From Stenotrophomonas raiganjensis (SeqCode) (lineage in GTDB: Bacteria; Pseudomonadota; Gammaproteobacteria; Xanthomonadales; Xanthomonadaceae), in assembly GCF_030658505.1 (NCBI RefSeq), contig NZ_JAUTXR010000178.1:1-64000 (forward strand): a stretch of 64,000 nucleotides of DNA, given 5' to 3'. This document shows, one piece after another, positions 53,015 through 60,321 of the stretch. Numbering within the stretch: position 1 is the stretch's first letter; the number at the start of each line of letters is the position of its first letter. Below the pieces are notes generated by a model. It searched no databases and had not been told where the DNA came from. It saw nothing but the letters and a program-made list of their open reading frames with translations. The translations under genes were made by a program, and so were the position numbers.

Positions 53015-53033
53015 TGCCGGCCGCTGGCCGGCA
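53011..53033. repeat. SMAG unit supplying a stop codon
   Basis: GTAG followed by TGCCGGCCGCTGGCCGGCA. The TAG at 53012-53014 is the in-frame stop of the gene starting at 52508. Confidence 0.8.
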
Positions 53034-53095
53034 GCGGTGCGCTGCACCACCCGCCATAGGCCGACGCACGCCCTCATGCAGGCGATACTTCCACC

Positions 53096-53635
53096 ATGTT
53101 CGACGTACCTCCCCACCTGCATGGCGTCGCCCGCGATCTTCAGCAACGGCTCGATCGCATCCAGGCGCAGCCCAGCAACAGCGACTACCTGCTGCTGATC
53201 GATGGAGACGCACTGCGCTTCCCCTATCGGATCTACGCCGACGGTACGCGCCTGGAACGCCTGGCATCTTCCTTGCCGGGCGATCACCGCCTGCTGTGCC
53301 TGTGCCTGGCCACCCGGCATCCCGATGGCTTCCTGCGACAACGGGCTGTTGAGGCATTGGGGCAGGCATCGGCGCCGTGGGTTCTGGCGTTCCACCTGGC
53401 GCTGCTCAGCGAGTATGTCGAAGAGATCGCGCTGACGATCGACCACCATGCCCGGAAGATTGGCCTGGCCGCTTACGCACCCCTGGTCCGCGGGAACGCC
53501 GCCTTCTTCGAACGGTGTGTGCAGCGTGCCGCAAGCTATTGGAATGCCTACCACCGGCAACGGCATCCAGCGCTGCGCACGTTTCCCGCCCACCGCTTGC
53601 TGCTGGCGATACGCAGCGCCAGCCGCGCGGGCTGA
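53096..53635 (+). CDS. Protein of unknown function
   Basis: A 179-residue soluble protein (MFDVPPHLHGVARDLQQRLD start). The middle is alpha-beta with RLLCLCLATRHPDGFLRQRA; the C-terminal half is helical (LAFHLALLSEYVEEIALTID) and ends in a basic tail. The composition suits a cytosolic protein. It lies just upstream of the iron-uptake operon in the same direction but is separated from it by a Fur-like box. No family recognised. Confidence 0.65.
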   Translation: MFDVPPHLHGVARDLQQRLDRIQAQPSNSDYLLLIDGDALRFPYRIYADGTRLERLASSLPGDHRLLCLCLATRHPDGFLRQRAVEALGQASAPWVLAFHLALLSEYVEEIALTIDHHARKIGLAAYAPLVRGNAAFFERCVQRAASYWNAYHRQRHPALRTFPAHRLLLAIRSASRAG

Positions 53636-53670
53636 TCGGCCTTCCCACGCATCGTCCTCGCATCATGGAT

Positions 53671-53689
53671 GCAAATGATTCTCTTTTGC
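53671..53689 (+). promoter_or_regulatory. Fur-like box before the FecI-type operon
   Basis: GCAAATGATTCTCTTTTGC is a near-perfect inverted repeat (one mismatch) with the AATGATTCTC core typical of Fur boxes. It lies 65 bases upstream of the sigma-factor start and should confer iron repression. Confidence 0.75.
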
Positions 53690-53753
53690 TGTAAGGTGCA
53701 GGCGCTGCCCTTGCCGCCGCGGGCTGTTCCCTTTCCCAGTTGTCGCCCGCCCC

Positions 53754-54263
53754 GTGTCCACGCCTGTCGAACCGACGGATGTCGCGCAGCTGTGCGCGGC
53801 CCATTACCGGCCGCTGCACGCCCATGTCCGCCGCAAACTCCCGCAACGCAGCGACGCCGATGACGTCGTCCAGGAAACCTGGCTGCGTGTCGTCAAAGTC
53901 GCCGCCAGCGGCCTGCTGAGCAATGGCCGCGCATACCTGTACCGCGTTGCCCACAACCTGATCGCCGACCACTACCGGCAACGCCAGCGCCGTCGCGAAG
54001 AAGCGCTGGACGACGCGCAGCTGCATGCCCTTACCGATCCTGCGCCGCTGCCGGAGCAGCGCCTGCTCGATGCCGAACAGCTGCGCCATCTCGATGCGAT
54101 CATCGCCGTGCTGCCGCCGCGCTCGCGCCAGGTCTTCCTGCTGGCCCGTGTGGAACAGATGGCCTTGGCCGAGATCGGCCGCCAGCTTGGCATCAGCCGG
54201 CAGACCGCGCATGGCCATCTGCTGCGCGCCCTGGTTGCACTGCAACAGGTACCGGGCGCATGA
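53754..54263 (+). CDS. fecI: ECF sigma factor, FecI type
   Basis: A 169-residue extracytoplasmic-function sigma factor. Region 2 contains RSDADDVVQETWLRVVK and YRVAHNLIADHYRQ; region 4 is VLPPRSRQVFLLARVEQMAL followed by AEIGRQLGISRQTAHGHLLR. Such factors switch on TonB-receptor genes when the receptor signals that its ligand is bound. It starts with GTG downstream of a Fur-like box and overlaps fecR by ATGA. The named substrate is not known, so the symbol denotes the family. Confidence 0.9.
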   Translation: MSTPVEPTDVAQLCAAHYRPLHAHVRRKLPQRSDADDVVQETWLRVVKVAASGLLSNGRAYLYRVAHNLIADHYRQRQRRREEALDDAQLHALTDPAPLPEQRLLDAEQLRHLDAIIAVLPPRSRQVFLLARVEQMALAEIGRQLGISRQTAHGHLLRALVALQQVPGA

Positions 54264-55186
54264 GCCAGGATGCGATCGCACGCGAGGCCGCCCGCTGGTG
54301 GCTGGATGGGCATGACGGCAGCCGCGACGAGAACGCGTTCAACCAGTGGTACCAGGCCGATCCACGCCATGCCGCGCAGTACCAGCATCTGCAGCAGCTG
54401 TGGCAAGCCGGTGCAATGTTGCCCAGCCTGCAGCGGCAGCAGCAACGCCGGCAGCGTCGCCGCGTGCGCGAGGCCGGCATTGCCGTGCTGCTGCTGTGCG
54501 CGCTTGGCCTCTACAGCCGCCACGCCTCGCCACCTGCCGCGCAGGTGCTGCGCACCGCCGCCGGCGAAATCCGCAACGAGTCCCTGCCAGACGGTTCGCA
54601 TGTGCTGCTGTCGCCGGGCAGCGAAGTGTACGTCCGCGTCGACGCCCAGCGCCGCCAGCTGCGGCTGGAACGTGGACAGGCCTGGTTCCAGGTCACTGCC
54701 GACGCGCAACGACCGTTCCAGGTGCATACCCCGCATGGCACTGTCACCGCGCTGGGCACTGCATTCGACCTTGCTGTGCAGGGCAGCAGCAGCGTGGTCA
54801 CGGTCACTGAACATCGCGTCGGGGTGGAATCCGGCAACGGAACCCGCCAGGCAAGCGAAGGGCAGCAGCTGCGTTTCAACGGGCACTCGCCTGCCACGCC
54901 GCTCCCCGCTGATGGCGCTGCGATGGCCTGGCGCGAACGGAGGCTGCATTGGGTGTCCGCACCGCTGGCCGAGGTCACCCAAGGCCTGGACCGCTGGCAT
55001 GGCGGGCATACATGGATCATTGGCGCACGGCTTCGCCAACAGCCGGTCACCCTGCTTGGCAGTGCCGACGGCGCCGCCGGCAATCGCGACCAGTTGGCCG
55101 CACAGCTGCATGTGCGTGTGCTGCGCCTCGGTGCGGGCATGCAGGTGTGGCTGCCGCCGCGCAGGGAGCATCGTGATGCGCCCTGA
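54260..55186 (+). CDS. fecR: FecR-family anti-sigma sensor
   Basis: A 308-residue inner-membrane protein. The cytosolic N-terminus (AREAARWWLDGHDGSRDENA and FNQWYQADPRHAAQYQHL) is the DUF4880 anti-sigma part. One membrane segment follows (AGIAVLLLCALGLYS, about 73-87). The periplasmic FecR domain is clear: LRTAAGEIRNESLPDGSHVL, then FQVHTPHGTVTALGTAFDLA. It holds the sigma factor until the receptor's signalling domain contacts it. It lies between fecI and the receptor gene. Confidence 0.92.
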   Translation: MSQDAIAREAARWWLDGHDGSRDENAFNQWYQADPRHAAQYQHLQQLWQAGAMLPSLQRQQQRRQRRRVREAGIAVLLLCALGLYSRHASPPAAQVLRTAAGEIRNESLPDGSHVLLSPGSEVYVRVDAQRRQLRLERGQAWFQVTADAQRPFQVHTPHGTVTALGTAFDLAVQGSSSVVTVTEHRVGVESGNGTRQASEGQQLRFNGHSPATPLPADGAAMAWRERRLHWVSAPLAEVTQGLDRWHGGHTWIIGARLRQQPVTLLGSADGAAGNRDQLAAQLHVRVLRLGAGMQVWLPPRREHRDAP

Positions 55187-55250
55187 CATCGGGCCTGCGG
55201 ATGCGTCTACCCAGAATGACGACGCTCTGCGTCAGCCCCTGGAGCCCCCG

Positions 55251-57722
55251 ATGCTGTGCACCCGCCCCCTTGTTCTTGCCCTGTCGCTGGCCTGTGCCGG
55301 CGCTGTTCCATTGCTGCCCGGCAGCGTTCACGCGCAGACCATCGCCCGCACTTACGATCTGCCCGCGCAGCCGCTGGCCGCCGCGCTGGATGCCTACAGC
55401 CGGCTGACCGGCGTCGATCTGGTGATCGGCTCGGCCCTGCCTGCCGGCCATGCCGCACCGTCCCTGCGCGGAGACTTCGACGATGCCCAGGCCCTGTTGC
55501 GGCTGCTCGCAGGCAGCGGCCTTCGCCCACGCTTCATCGATGCGCATCGTGCCACGCTGGAACCGGCTCCTGCCGAACACACGGATGGCAGCCGTCGTAC
55601 CGGGCCACTGCGTGTGCAGGGAACGACCGCGCACGGCCACGCACCAGGCGCCGGCGCCAGCCAGTACGTGCCGGCCACGCGCGATGGCTTCGCACCCGCA
55701 GTCGGCAGCGAACGCGTGGCAATGGCCGAACGCCAGGACGGCAACAGCCTGCTGCGCTCGATGCCGGGCACCCACAGCTTCCATTCACGCAGCCAGCCGG
55801 GCCTGCAGGTCAACATCCGCGGCATGACCGGTGCTGGCCGGGTCAACACCATGATCGACGGTGTCACCCAGACCTTCCGCAACAACGCGGGGCATGGATC
55901 GGGCGGTCCCTTCGCCTATGTCGATCCGTTCCTGCTGGCCGGCGTGGACGTCCAGCGCGGTGCAGTTGCCGGCGGCGACGGCGCCGGCACGCTGGCCGGC
56001 AGTGCCAATTTCCGCACACTGGACATCGACGATCTCCTCGGCGAGGGCCGCGACTGGGGCCTGCGTGCAGGCTACCGCCACGGCAACAACGGCTACGGCA
56101 GTGGCCGCACCTTCGCCGGTGCCTGGCGCCACAGCGAGGACGGCGGTGACCGCCAGTTCGGCCTGCTGGCCGCTGCCAGCAGCAGCCGCAGCAGCGAATA
56201 CGCCACCGCCCGGGGACAGAAGAACAACGCCGACCCTGGCAGCCAGCAGCCCCGCAGCTGGCTGCTGAAAGCGCGCCTGCAGCCCAGCGACCAGCATCGG
56301 CTCGACCTGAGCCACATGCGTTACGAAAACGACTTCTACCACAACTACCCGTGGCAGATTTCCGCGCGCAACCAGCGCGCCAGCTATCACTACACGCCCT
56401 ATACACCGTGGATCGACCTGCGTGCGACGTTCGCCAGCAACAAGACCCGGCTGTTCTACCCGCCTGTGGAGGATTCGAACTACATCGGTCGCCGCACCCA
56501 CAGCAGCCTGAGCAGCTGGACGCTCGACAACACCAGCCGCTTCGATATCGGCGCAGTGCAGGCGCGCTGGAACACCGGTATCAAGCACCAGTCGGACATC
56601 TACGTCGCCGATACCCCCATCCTGCGCGGCGCCAACCCGCAGGGCCGCAGCCAGCTGGACAGCGTGTTCAGTACGCTGCAACTGCAGTACGACATCTACG
56701 CGCTGACCGCTGGCCTGCGCCAGGACCGCTATGGCATCCGCGGCCATATCCCGGTGTGTTCCGATGTGCCGGGCCAATGCACGGAGATCAATGGCGGCGA
56801 CATCGACGTGCGCCGCAGCGAGCGCGCGCTCAGCCCCAGCCTGGCGCTCTCACTGCAGGCCACCGACTGGCTGCAACTGTTCGCTGAAGTCTCGCGCACT
56901 TCGCGGCCGCCACGCGTCCAGGAGATGTTCTTCGAGAAGATCCCGCTGGAGGACGCCAGCGTCGCCGACGCTATCGGCGCCAACCCGTTCCTGCGCCGCG
57001 AGCGCTCACGCAACCTGCAGTTCGGTGCCAACCTCAGCACCGATTCGCTGCTGGTCGACGGTGACCTCGCGCAGCTGCGCATCACCCGTTTCGACAACCG
57101 CATCCGCGACTACATCAAGCCGCAGTACCTGCTGATCGTGCATCCGGCGGAACTGGAGCCGTTCGTGGTGCCGATCGACAGCGATCCGCAGCTCAATGCA
57201 TGGACCGATGTGCTGGATGCAGACGACTTCACCGCCACCACGCGCTGGATGAACCACCCGGGCGTTGTACGCATGCGCGGCATCGAGCTGGAAGCGCACT
57301 ACGCCAGCGAGCCCTACCACGCCACGCTCAGCTGGACCCGCTCGCGCACCAGCGCACCGGCCATCGAGTTCGTCAACCTGGAAGACATCACCGCCCTGCC
57401 CGACCGCTACTGGACGCTGGACGTGGGCGGCCGCTGGTGGCAGCAGCGCGTGCAGGCCGGCCTGCGCGCCGAGTACTCGGGCCCGACCGAGGAAGGCTAC
57501 GACTTCTTCCAGACCCGCAAGACCGGCGGCACCGGTGTGCTGCTCGACTTCTACGCCAGCTTCAAGCCACAGGCCAATACCACGCTGTGGCTGAACATCG
57601 AAAACCTGCAGAACAAGTCCTATGACAACAATGCCTCGATCGACAGCATCTTCAGCCCGACCTTGGACCGCGGCAACGGCCGTGGCCGCACCATCTCGAT
57701 GGGCATCAATGTGGCGTTCTAG
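55251..57722 (+). CDS. TonB-dependent receptor with STN signalling domain
   Basis: An 823-residue outer-membrane receptor. Signal peptide (LVLALSLACAGAVPLLPGSV), an STN domain at about 30-105 (RTYDLPAQPLAAALDAYSRL), a plug domain with LQVNIRGMTGAGRVNTMIDG, and a beta-barrel ending in a C-terminal Phe (GINVAF). The barrel has FRAP- and NPNL-like boxes of heme receptors (SRTSRPPRVQEMFFE and NPFLRRERSRNLQFG), but no His occurs between them. Ligand is likely heme or a related iron compound. An upstream in-frame ATG at 55174, overlapping fecR, is a possible start; 55251 gives the normal signal peptide. Confidence 0.92.
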   Translation: MLCTRPLVLALSLACAGAVPLLPGSVHAQTIARTYDLPAQPLAAALDAYSRLTGVDLVIGSALPAGHAAPSLRGDFDDAQALLRLLAGSGLRPRFIDAHRATLEPAPAEHTDGSRRTGPLRVQGTTAHGHAPGAGASQYVPATRDGFAPAVGSERVAMAERQDGNSLLRSMPGTHSFHSRSQPGLQVNIRGMTGAGRVNTMIDGVTQTFRNNAGHGSGGPFAYVDPFLLAGVDVQRGAVAGGDGAGTLAGSANFRTLDIDDLLGEGRDWGLRAGYRHGNNGYGSGRTFAGAWRHSEDGGDRQFGLLAAASSSRSSEYATARGQKNNADPGSQQPRSWLLKARLQPSDQHRLDLSHMRYENDFYHNYPWQISARNQRASYHYTPYTPWIDLRATFASNKTRLFYPPVEDSNYIGRRTHSSLSSWTLDNTSRFDIGAVQARWNTGIKHQSDIYVADTPILRGANPQGRSQLDSVFSTLQLQYDIYALTAGLRQDRYGIRGHIPVCSDVPGQCTEINGGDIDVRRSERALSPSLALSLQATDWLQLFAEVSRTSRPPRVQEMFFEKIPLEDASVADAIGANPFLRRERSRNLQFGANLSTDSLLVDGDLAQLRITRFDNRIRDYIKPQYLLIVHPAELEPFVVPIDSDPQLNAWTDVLDADDFTATTRWMNHPGVVRMRGIELEAHYASEPYHATLSWTRSRTSAPAIEFVNLEDITALPDRYWTLDVGGRWWQQRVQAGLRAEYSGPTEEGYDFFQTRKTGGTGVLLDFYASFKPQANTTLWLNIENLQNKSYDNNASIDSIFSPTLDRGNGRGRTISMGINVAF

Positions 57723-58509
57723 CCGTCACTGGTTGGCACTGTGCCTGCTGGCGCTGGCGGGCATGGCCGGCGCACAGCCGATGCCCGGCACGGCGATCGA
57801 CCTGGCCAGCGGCCAGCACCTGGACGAGGCCGCATTCGTGCAACATGTGGCCCAGGCACAGCGGCTGCTGCTGGGCGAACGCCACGACCTGGCCGATGAC
57901 CATGCCGCCCAGCGCTGGCTGCTGCAGGCGTTGCAGCGGCAGCGTCCACAAGGCGCGCTGGTGCTGGAGATGATCGCCAGCGAGCGCCAGCTGCGACTGC
58001 AGCGCGTGCAGCGCTGGCTGGCCAAGAACAACCATGCCGACGCTACGCGCCTGCAGGAACTCCTGGACTGGGATGCACGCTGGCCATGGACCGCCTATGG
58101 CGGGCTGGTACAGGACGCCACCGCGGCCGGCATCGCCCTGTTCGGTGGCAACCTGTCGCGTGCTGAGGTCAATGTGTTGCTCGCCTCCAGCGGGTCGGTG
58201 CGGTTCCCGATACCCACCGCCCGGCAACGCCTGTCGGCCGTGGTGCTGGCCCAGCACGCAGACGCAGCGCCGATGCTGGAAGGGATGCTGGCCGTGCAAC
58301 AGGCCCGCGACACGCGCATGGCACAGGTACTGACCGCAGCCCCTGCACCCGCGCTGTTGGTGGCCGGTCGCTGGCATGTAGTGCGCGGCACCGGCGTGCC
58401 GGGCTACCTGCCACCGGACGCACCAGCACTGGTGATCGCGCTTGCCTCACCCGGCGAAACCGTCGATGCAGCCGACGCCGACCTGCTCTGGGTACTCGGC
58501 GATGAGTGA
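57709..58509 (+). CDS. ChaN-like haem-binding uptake protein
   Basis: A 266-residue protein with a signal peptide (WLALCLLALAGMAGAQPM) and the ChaN/Tiki-superfamily fold: LLLGERHDLADDHAAQRWLL with Glu-His pair, GALVLEMIASERQLR, and LLVAGRWHVVRGTGVPGYL near the C-terminus. ChaN and PhuW proteins are tied to haem acquisition. Its ATG overlaps the receptor stop by 14 bases and its end overlaps tonB by eight, so it is translated with both. Confidence 0.85.
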   Translation: MWRSSRHWLALCLLALAGMAGAQPMPGTAIDLASGQHLDEAAFVQHVAQAQRLLLGERHDLADDHAAQRWLLQALQRQRPQGALVLEMIASERQLRLQRVQRWLAKNNHADATRLQELLDWDARWPWTAYGGLVQDATAAGIALFGGNLSRAEVNVLLASSGSVRFPIPTARQRLSAVVLAQHADAAPMLEGMLAVQQARDTRMAQVLTAAPAPALLVAGRWHVVRGTGVPGYLPPDAPALVIALASPGETVDAADADLLWVLGDE

Positions 58510-59215
58510 GCGCGGCCAACACTGGCAGGCGATTGCCATCAGCATCGGCCTGCACCTGTTGCCCTTGCTGGTGTTGGTGCACTGGGTGGCAGCACCGCCG
58601 TTGCTGCCGCCGCCTGAGCAGGATGTGCGCATCAGCCTGCGCCTGCTGGCACCGGCTGCGCCGCCCCAGCCGGTCGAAGAGCGCCAGGCCGACACCCCCA
58701 GCCAGGCGCAGCAGGCGCGCGCGTCGCAGCCGACCAAGTCGCCCCCGCCACCGAAGCCCACCGCCGCGCACGAGGGCGAGTTGGCCGCCAGCGAGCGCGG
58801 CGGCCCCGGCCGGCAAGCCTTGCCGGTGGCCCCACCCGCGGCCGCGACCGATGCAAGTCCCGCACCGGCATCGATCACGGCCGCGCCGCCCGCTCCAGAC
58901 GCGCCACCGGCGGACATCCAGGCCGGCGCCGCCAGCGACCAGTGGGAAGCCCGCCTGATGGCGCGGTTGGAGCGCTATCGCTACTACCCTGCTGCGGCCC
59001 GCTCACGGCGCCAGCAGGGCACTGCCTGGGTCAGGGCCAGCATCGACCGCGAGGGTCGCCTGCTGGCCCTGCGGCTGGAGCAGTCCAGTGGCCAGCCGAT
59101 GCTCGATGACGCAGCCCTGCAGACCTTCCGTCGCGCCCAGCCACTACCGCCCATTCCCGATGAACTGAAGGCACCGCAGGAACTGGTGGTGCCGGTGGAG
59201 TACTACCTGCGCTAG
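58502..59215 (+). CDS. tonB: TonB-type energy transducer dedicated to the operon
   Basis: A 237-residue protein: one N-terminal membrane segment (IAISIGLHLLPLLVLVHWVA), a Pro/Ala-rich spacer (SPPPPKPTAAHEGE and AAPPAPDAPPADI), and a C-terminal TonB domain with RYYPAAARSRRQQGTAWVRA and LDDAALQTFRRAQPLPPIP. It links the inner-membrane motor to the receptor encoded upstream. No exbB/exbD genes are near, so it would use those encoded elsewhere. It is the last gene of the operon. Confidence 0.9.
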   Translation: MSERGQHWQAIAISIGLHLLPLLVLVHWVAAPPLLPPPEQDVRISLRLLAPAAPPQPVEERQADTPSQAQQARASQPTKSPPPPKPTAAHEGELAASERGGPGRQALPVAPPAAATDASPAPASITAAPPAPDAPPADIQAGAASDQWEARLMARLERYRYYPAAARSRRQQGTAWVRASIDREGRLLALRLEQSSGQPMLDDAALQTFRRAQPLPPIPDELKAPQELVVPVEYYLR

Positions 59216-59242
59216 CCATTGTGGAACTGCGAGGCAGTCTGC

Positions 59243-59264
59243 GACCTCAACCCGGGTTGAGGTC
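59243..59264. promoter_or_regulatory. Perfect 22-base palindrome (MerR/SoxR-like)
   Basis: Left half GACCTCAACCC, right half its exact inverse. The CCTCAA...TTGAGG ends resemble SoxR/MerR-type operators, and on the minus strand it is preceded by TTGACC. It lies between the convergent tonB and CDF genes in a 175-base gap without a convincing gene. Confidence 0.5.
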
Positions 59265-59390
59265 AAACGCATTCCATGCAACAGACCGGTCCAGCCTACG
59301 CAACGATCACGGTGTGTTGCATCGCCGGGCAGATGCTCTGCGGCTCCTCGCGATCGGCCGCCACGCATGGCCCGAGCCGCAGAAGCAGCG

Positions 59391-60293
59391 CTAGGTCCAC
59401 GCCGGGTCGGCAGTAAAATCAATGGTCAGCCAGAACGTACTGCCCCGCGCATCCAGCCGCACCGCGATCTCATCGCGCATCGCGTCGACCTCGCCCACCG
59501 AACCCAGCGGAGTCGCCGGGTCGGCCAACACGTGGATCTCGATGAAGCGCATCCGCCCCATCTTGGCCACATGGCTGGTGAATCCAGCGTAGCCGTGCTC
59601 GGCCACGAATGCCTGCATCACCTGCTGTACGCGCCGGTCCAGGTCATCCGGAGCCACCTGAAGCACCTCGCGCATCGCCTTCCACGCACTGCGCGCCGGC
59701 ACCGGCAGCACGGCCAGGCTGATCAACGCCAGCACGATCGAATCCAGATAGGGCACCCAGTGGTGCCAGTCACCGCCATGCAGCGCCAGGGCCAGCACGA
59801 AGGCCAGAACCACCGCCAGGCTCATCAGCCCACCCAGCAGCCAGCCACGCACATCCAGCCACAACAGTGCCGAGCGCAGCCGCCGCGCACGCTGCGCGAC
59901 GAACGCGGCCATCGCCAGGTTGCTGGCGCTCAACAATACCGCCCACCATAGCGCGGGCCCGAATTTCACTTCGTGCCCGCCGGTGGTCAAACCAATCACC
60001 GCGTTGGCAAGCGCATACACGCAGGCCAGCGACAGGATCACCCCGCCGAGTGCCTCGACCATCGGCTCCAGGTGCCAGTAGCCGTACTGGAAGCGCGGGC
60101 TCTGCTCCCGCGCCACCAGCCGCAGTACCGACAACGACACCAGGGTCAGTGCAACATCGACCAGGCTGTACACGCCGTCGAACAGGATGGCCTGCGAACC
60201 GACCAGCAGGCCACCGATGAAGCCAACCGCGCTGACCGCGATGGTCACCCCGATCGAGAACTTCAGGATGCGTTGCTCGCGCGCGGTATCCAT
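59391..60293 (-). CDS. CDF-family cation efflux protein
   Basis: A 300-residue cation-diffusion-facilitator protein with six hydrophobic segments (ILKFSIGVTIAVSAVGFIGG onward). The site of the metal-binding motif in segment 2 reads ILFDGVYSLVDVAL, with Asp residues, and segment 5 LDSIVLALISLAVL carries an Asp as well. The cytosolic C-terminal domain (about 205-300) has the ferredoxin-like fold (IEIHVLADPATPLGSVGEVD). Such proteins export Zn, Mn, Fe or Co by proton exchange; the metal is not readable. It ends convergent with tonB. Confidence 0.85.
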   Translation of the reverse strand: MDTAREQRILKFSIGVTIAVSAVGFIGGLLVGSQAILFDGVYSLVDVALTLVSLSVLRLVAREQSPRFQYGYWHLEPMVEALGGVILSLACVYALANAVIGLTTGGHEVKFGPALWWAVLLSASNLAMAAFVAQRARRLRSALLWLDVRGWLLGGLMSLAVVLAFVLALALHGGDWHHWVPYLDSIVLALISLAVLPVPARSAWKAMREVLQVAPDDLDRRVQQVMQAFVAEHGYAGFTSHVAKMGRMRFIEIHVLADPATPLGSVGEVDAMRDEIAVRLDARGSTFWLTIDFTADPAWT

Positions 60294-60321
60294 CGTTCGC
60301 CGAAGGGCCGACCGTCGCCGG

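Noticed and set aside
59276-59393. A 39-codon open frame after the 22-bp palindrome (MQQTGPAYATITVCC start)
   Set aside because: No ribosome site, no recognisable sequence and overlap with the end of the CDF gene; not supported as a gene.
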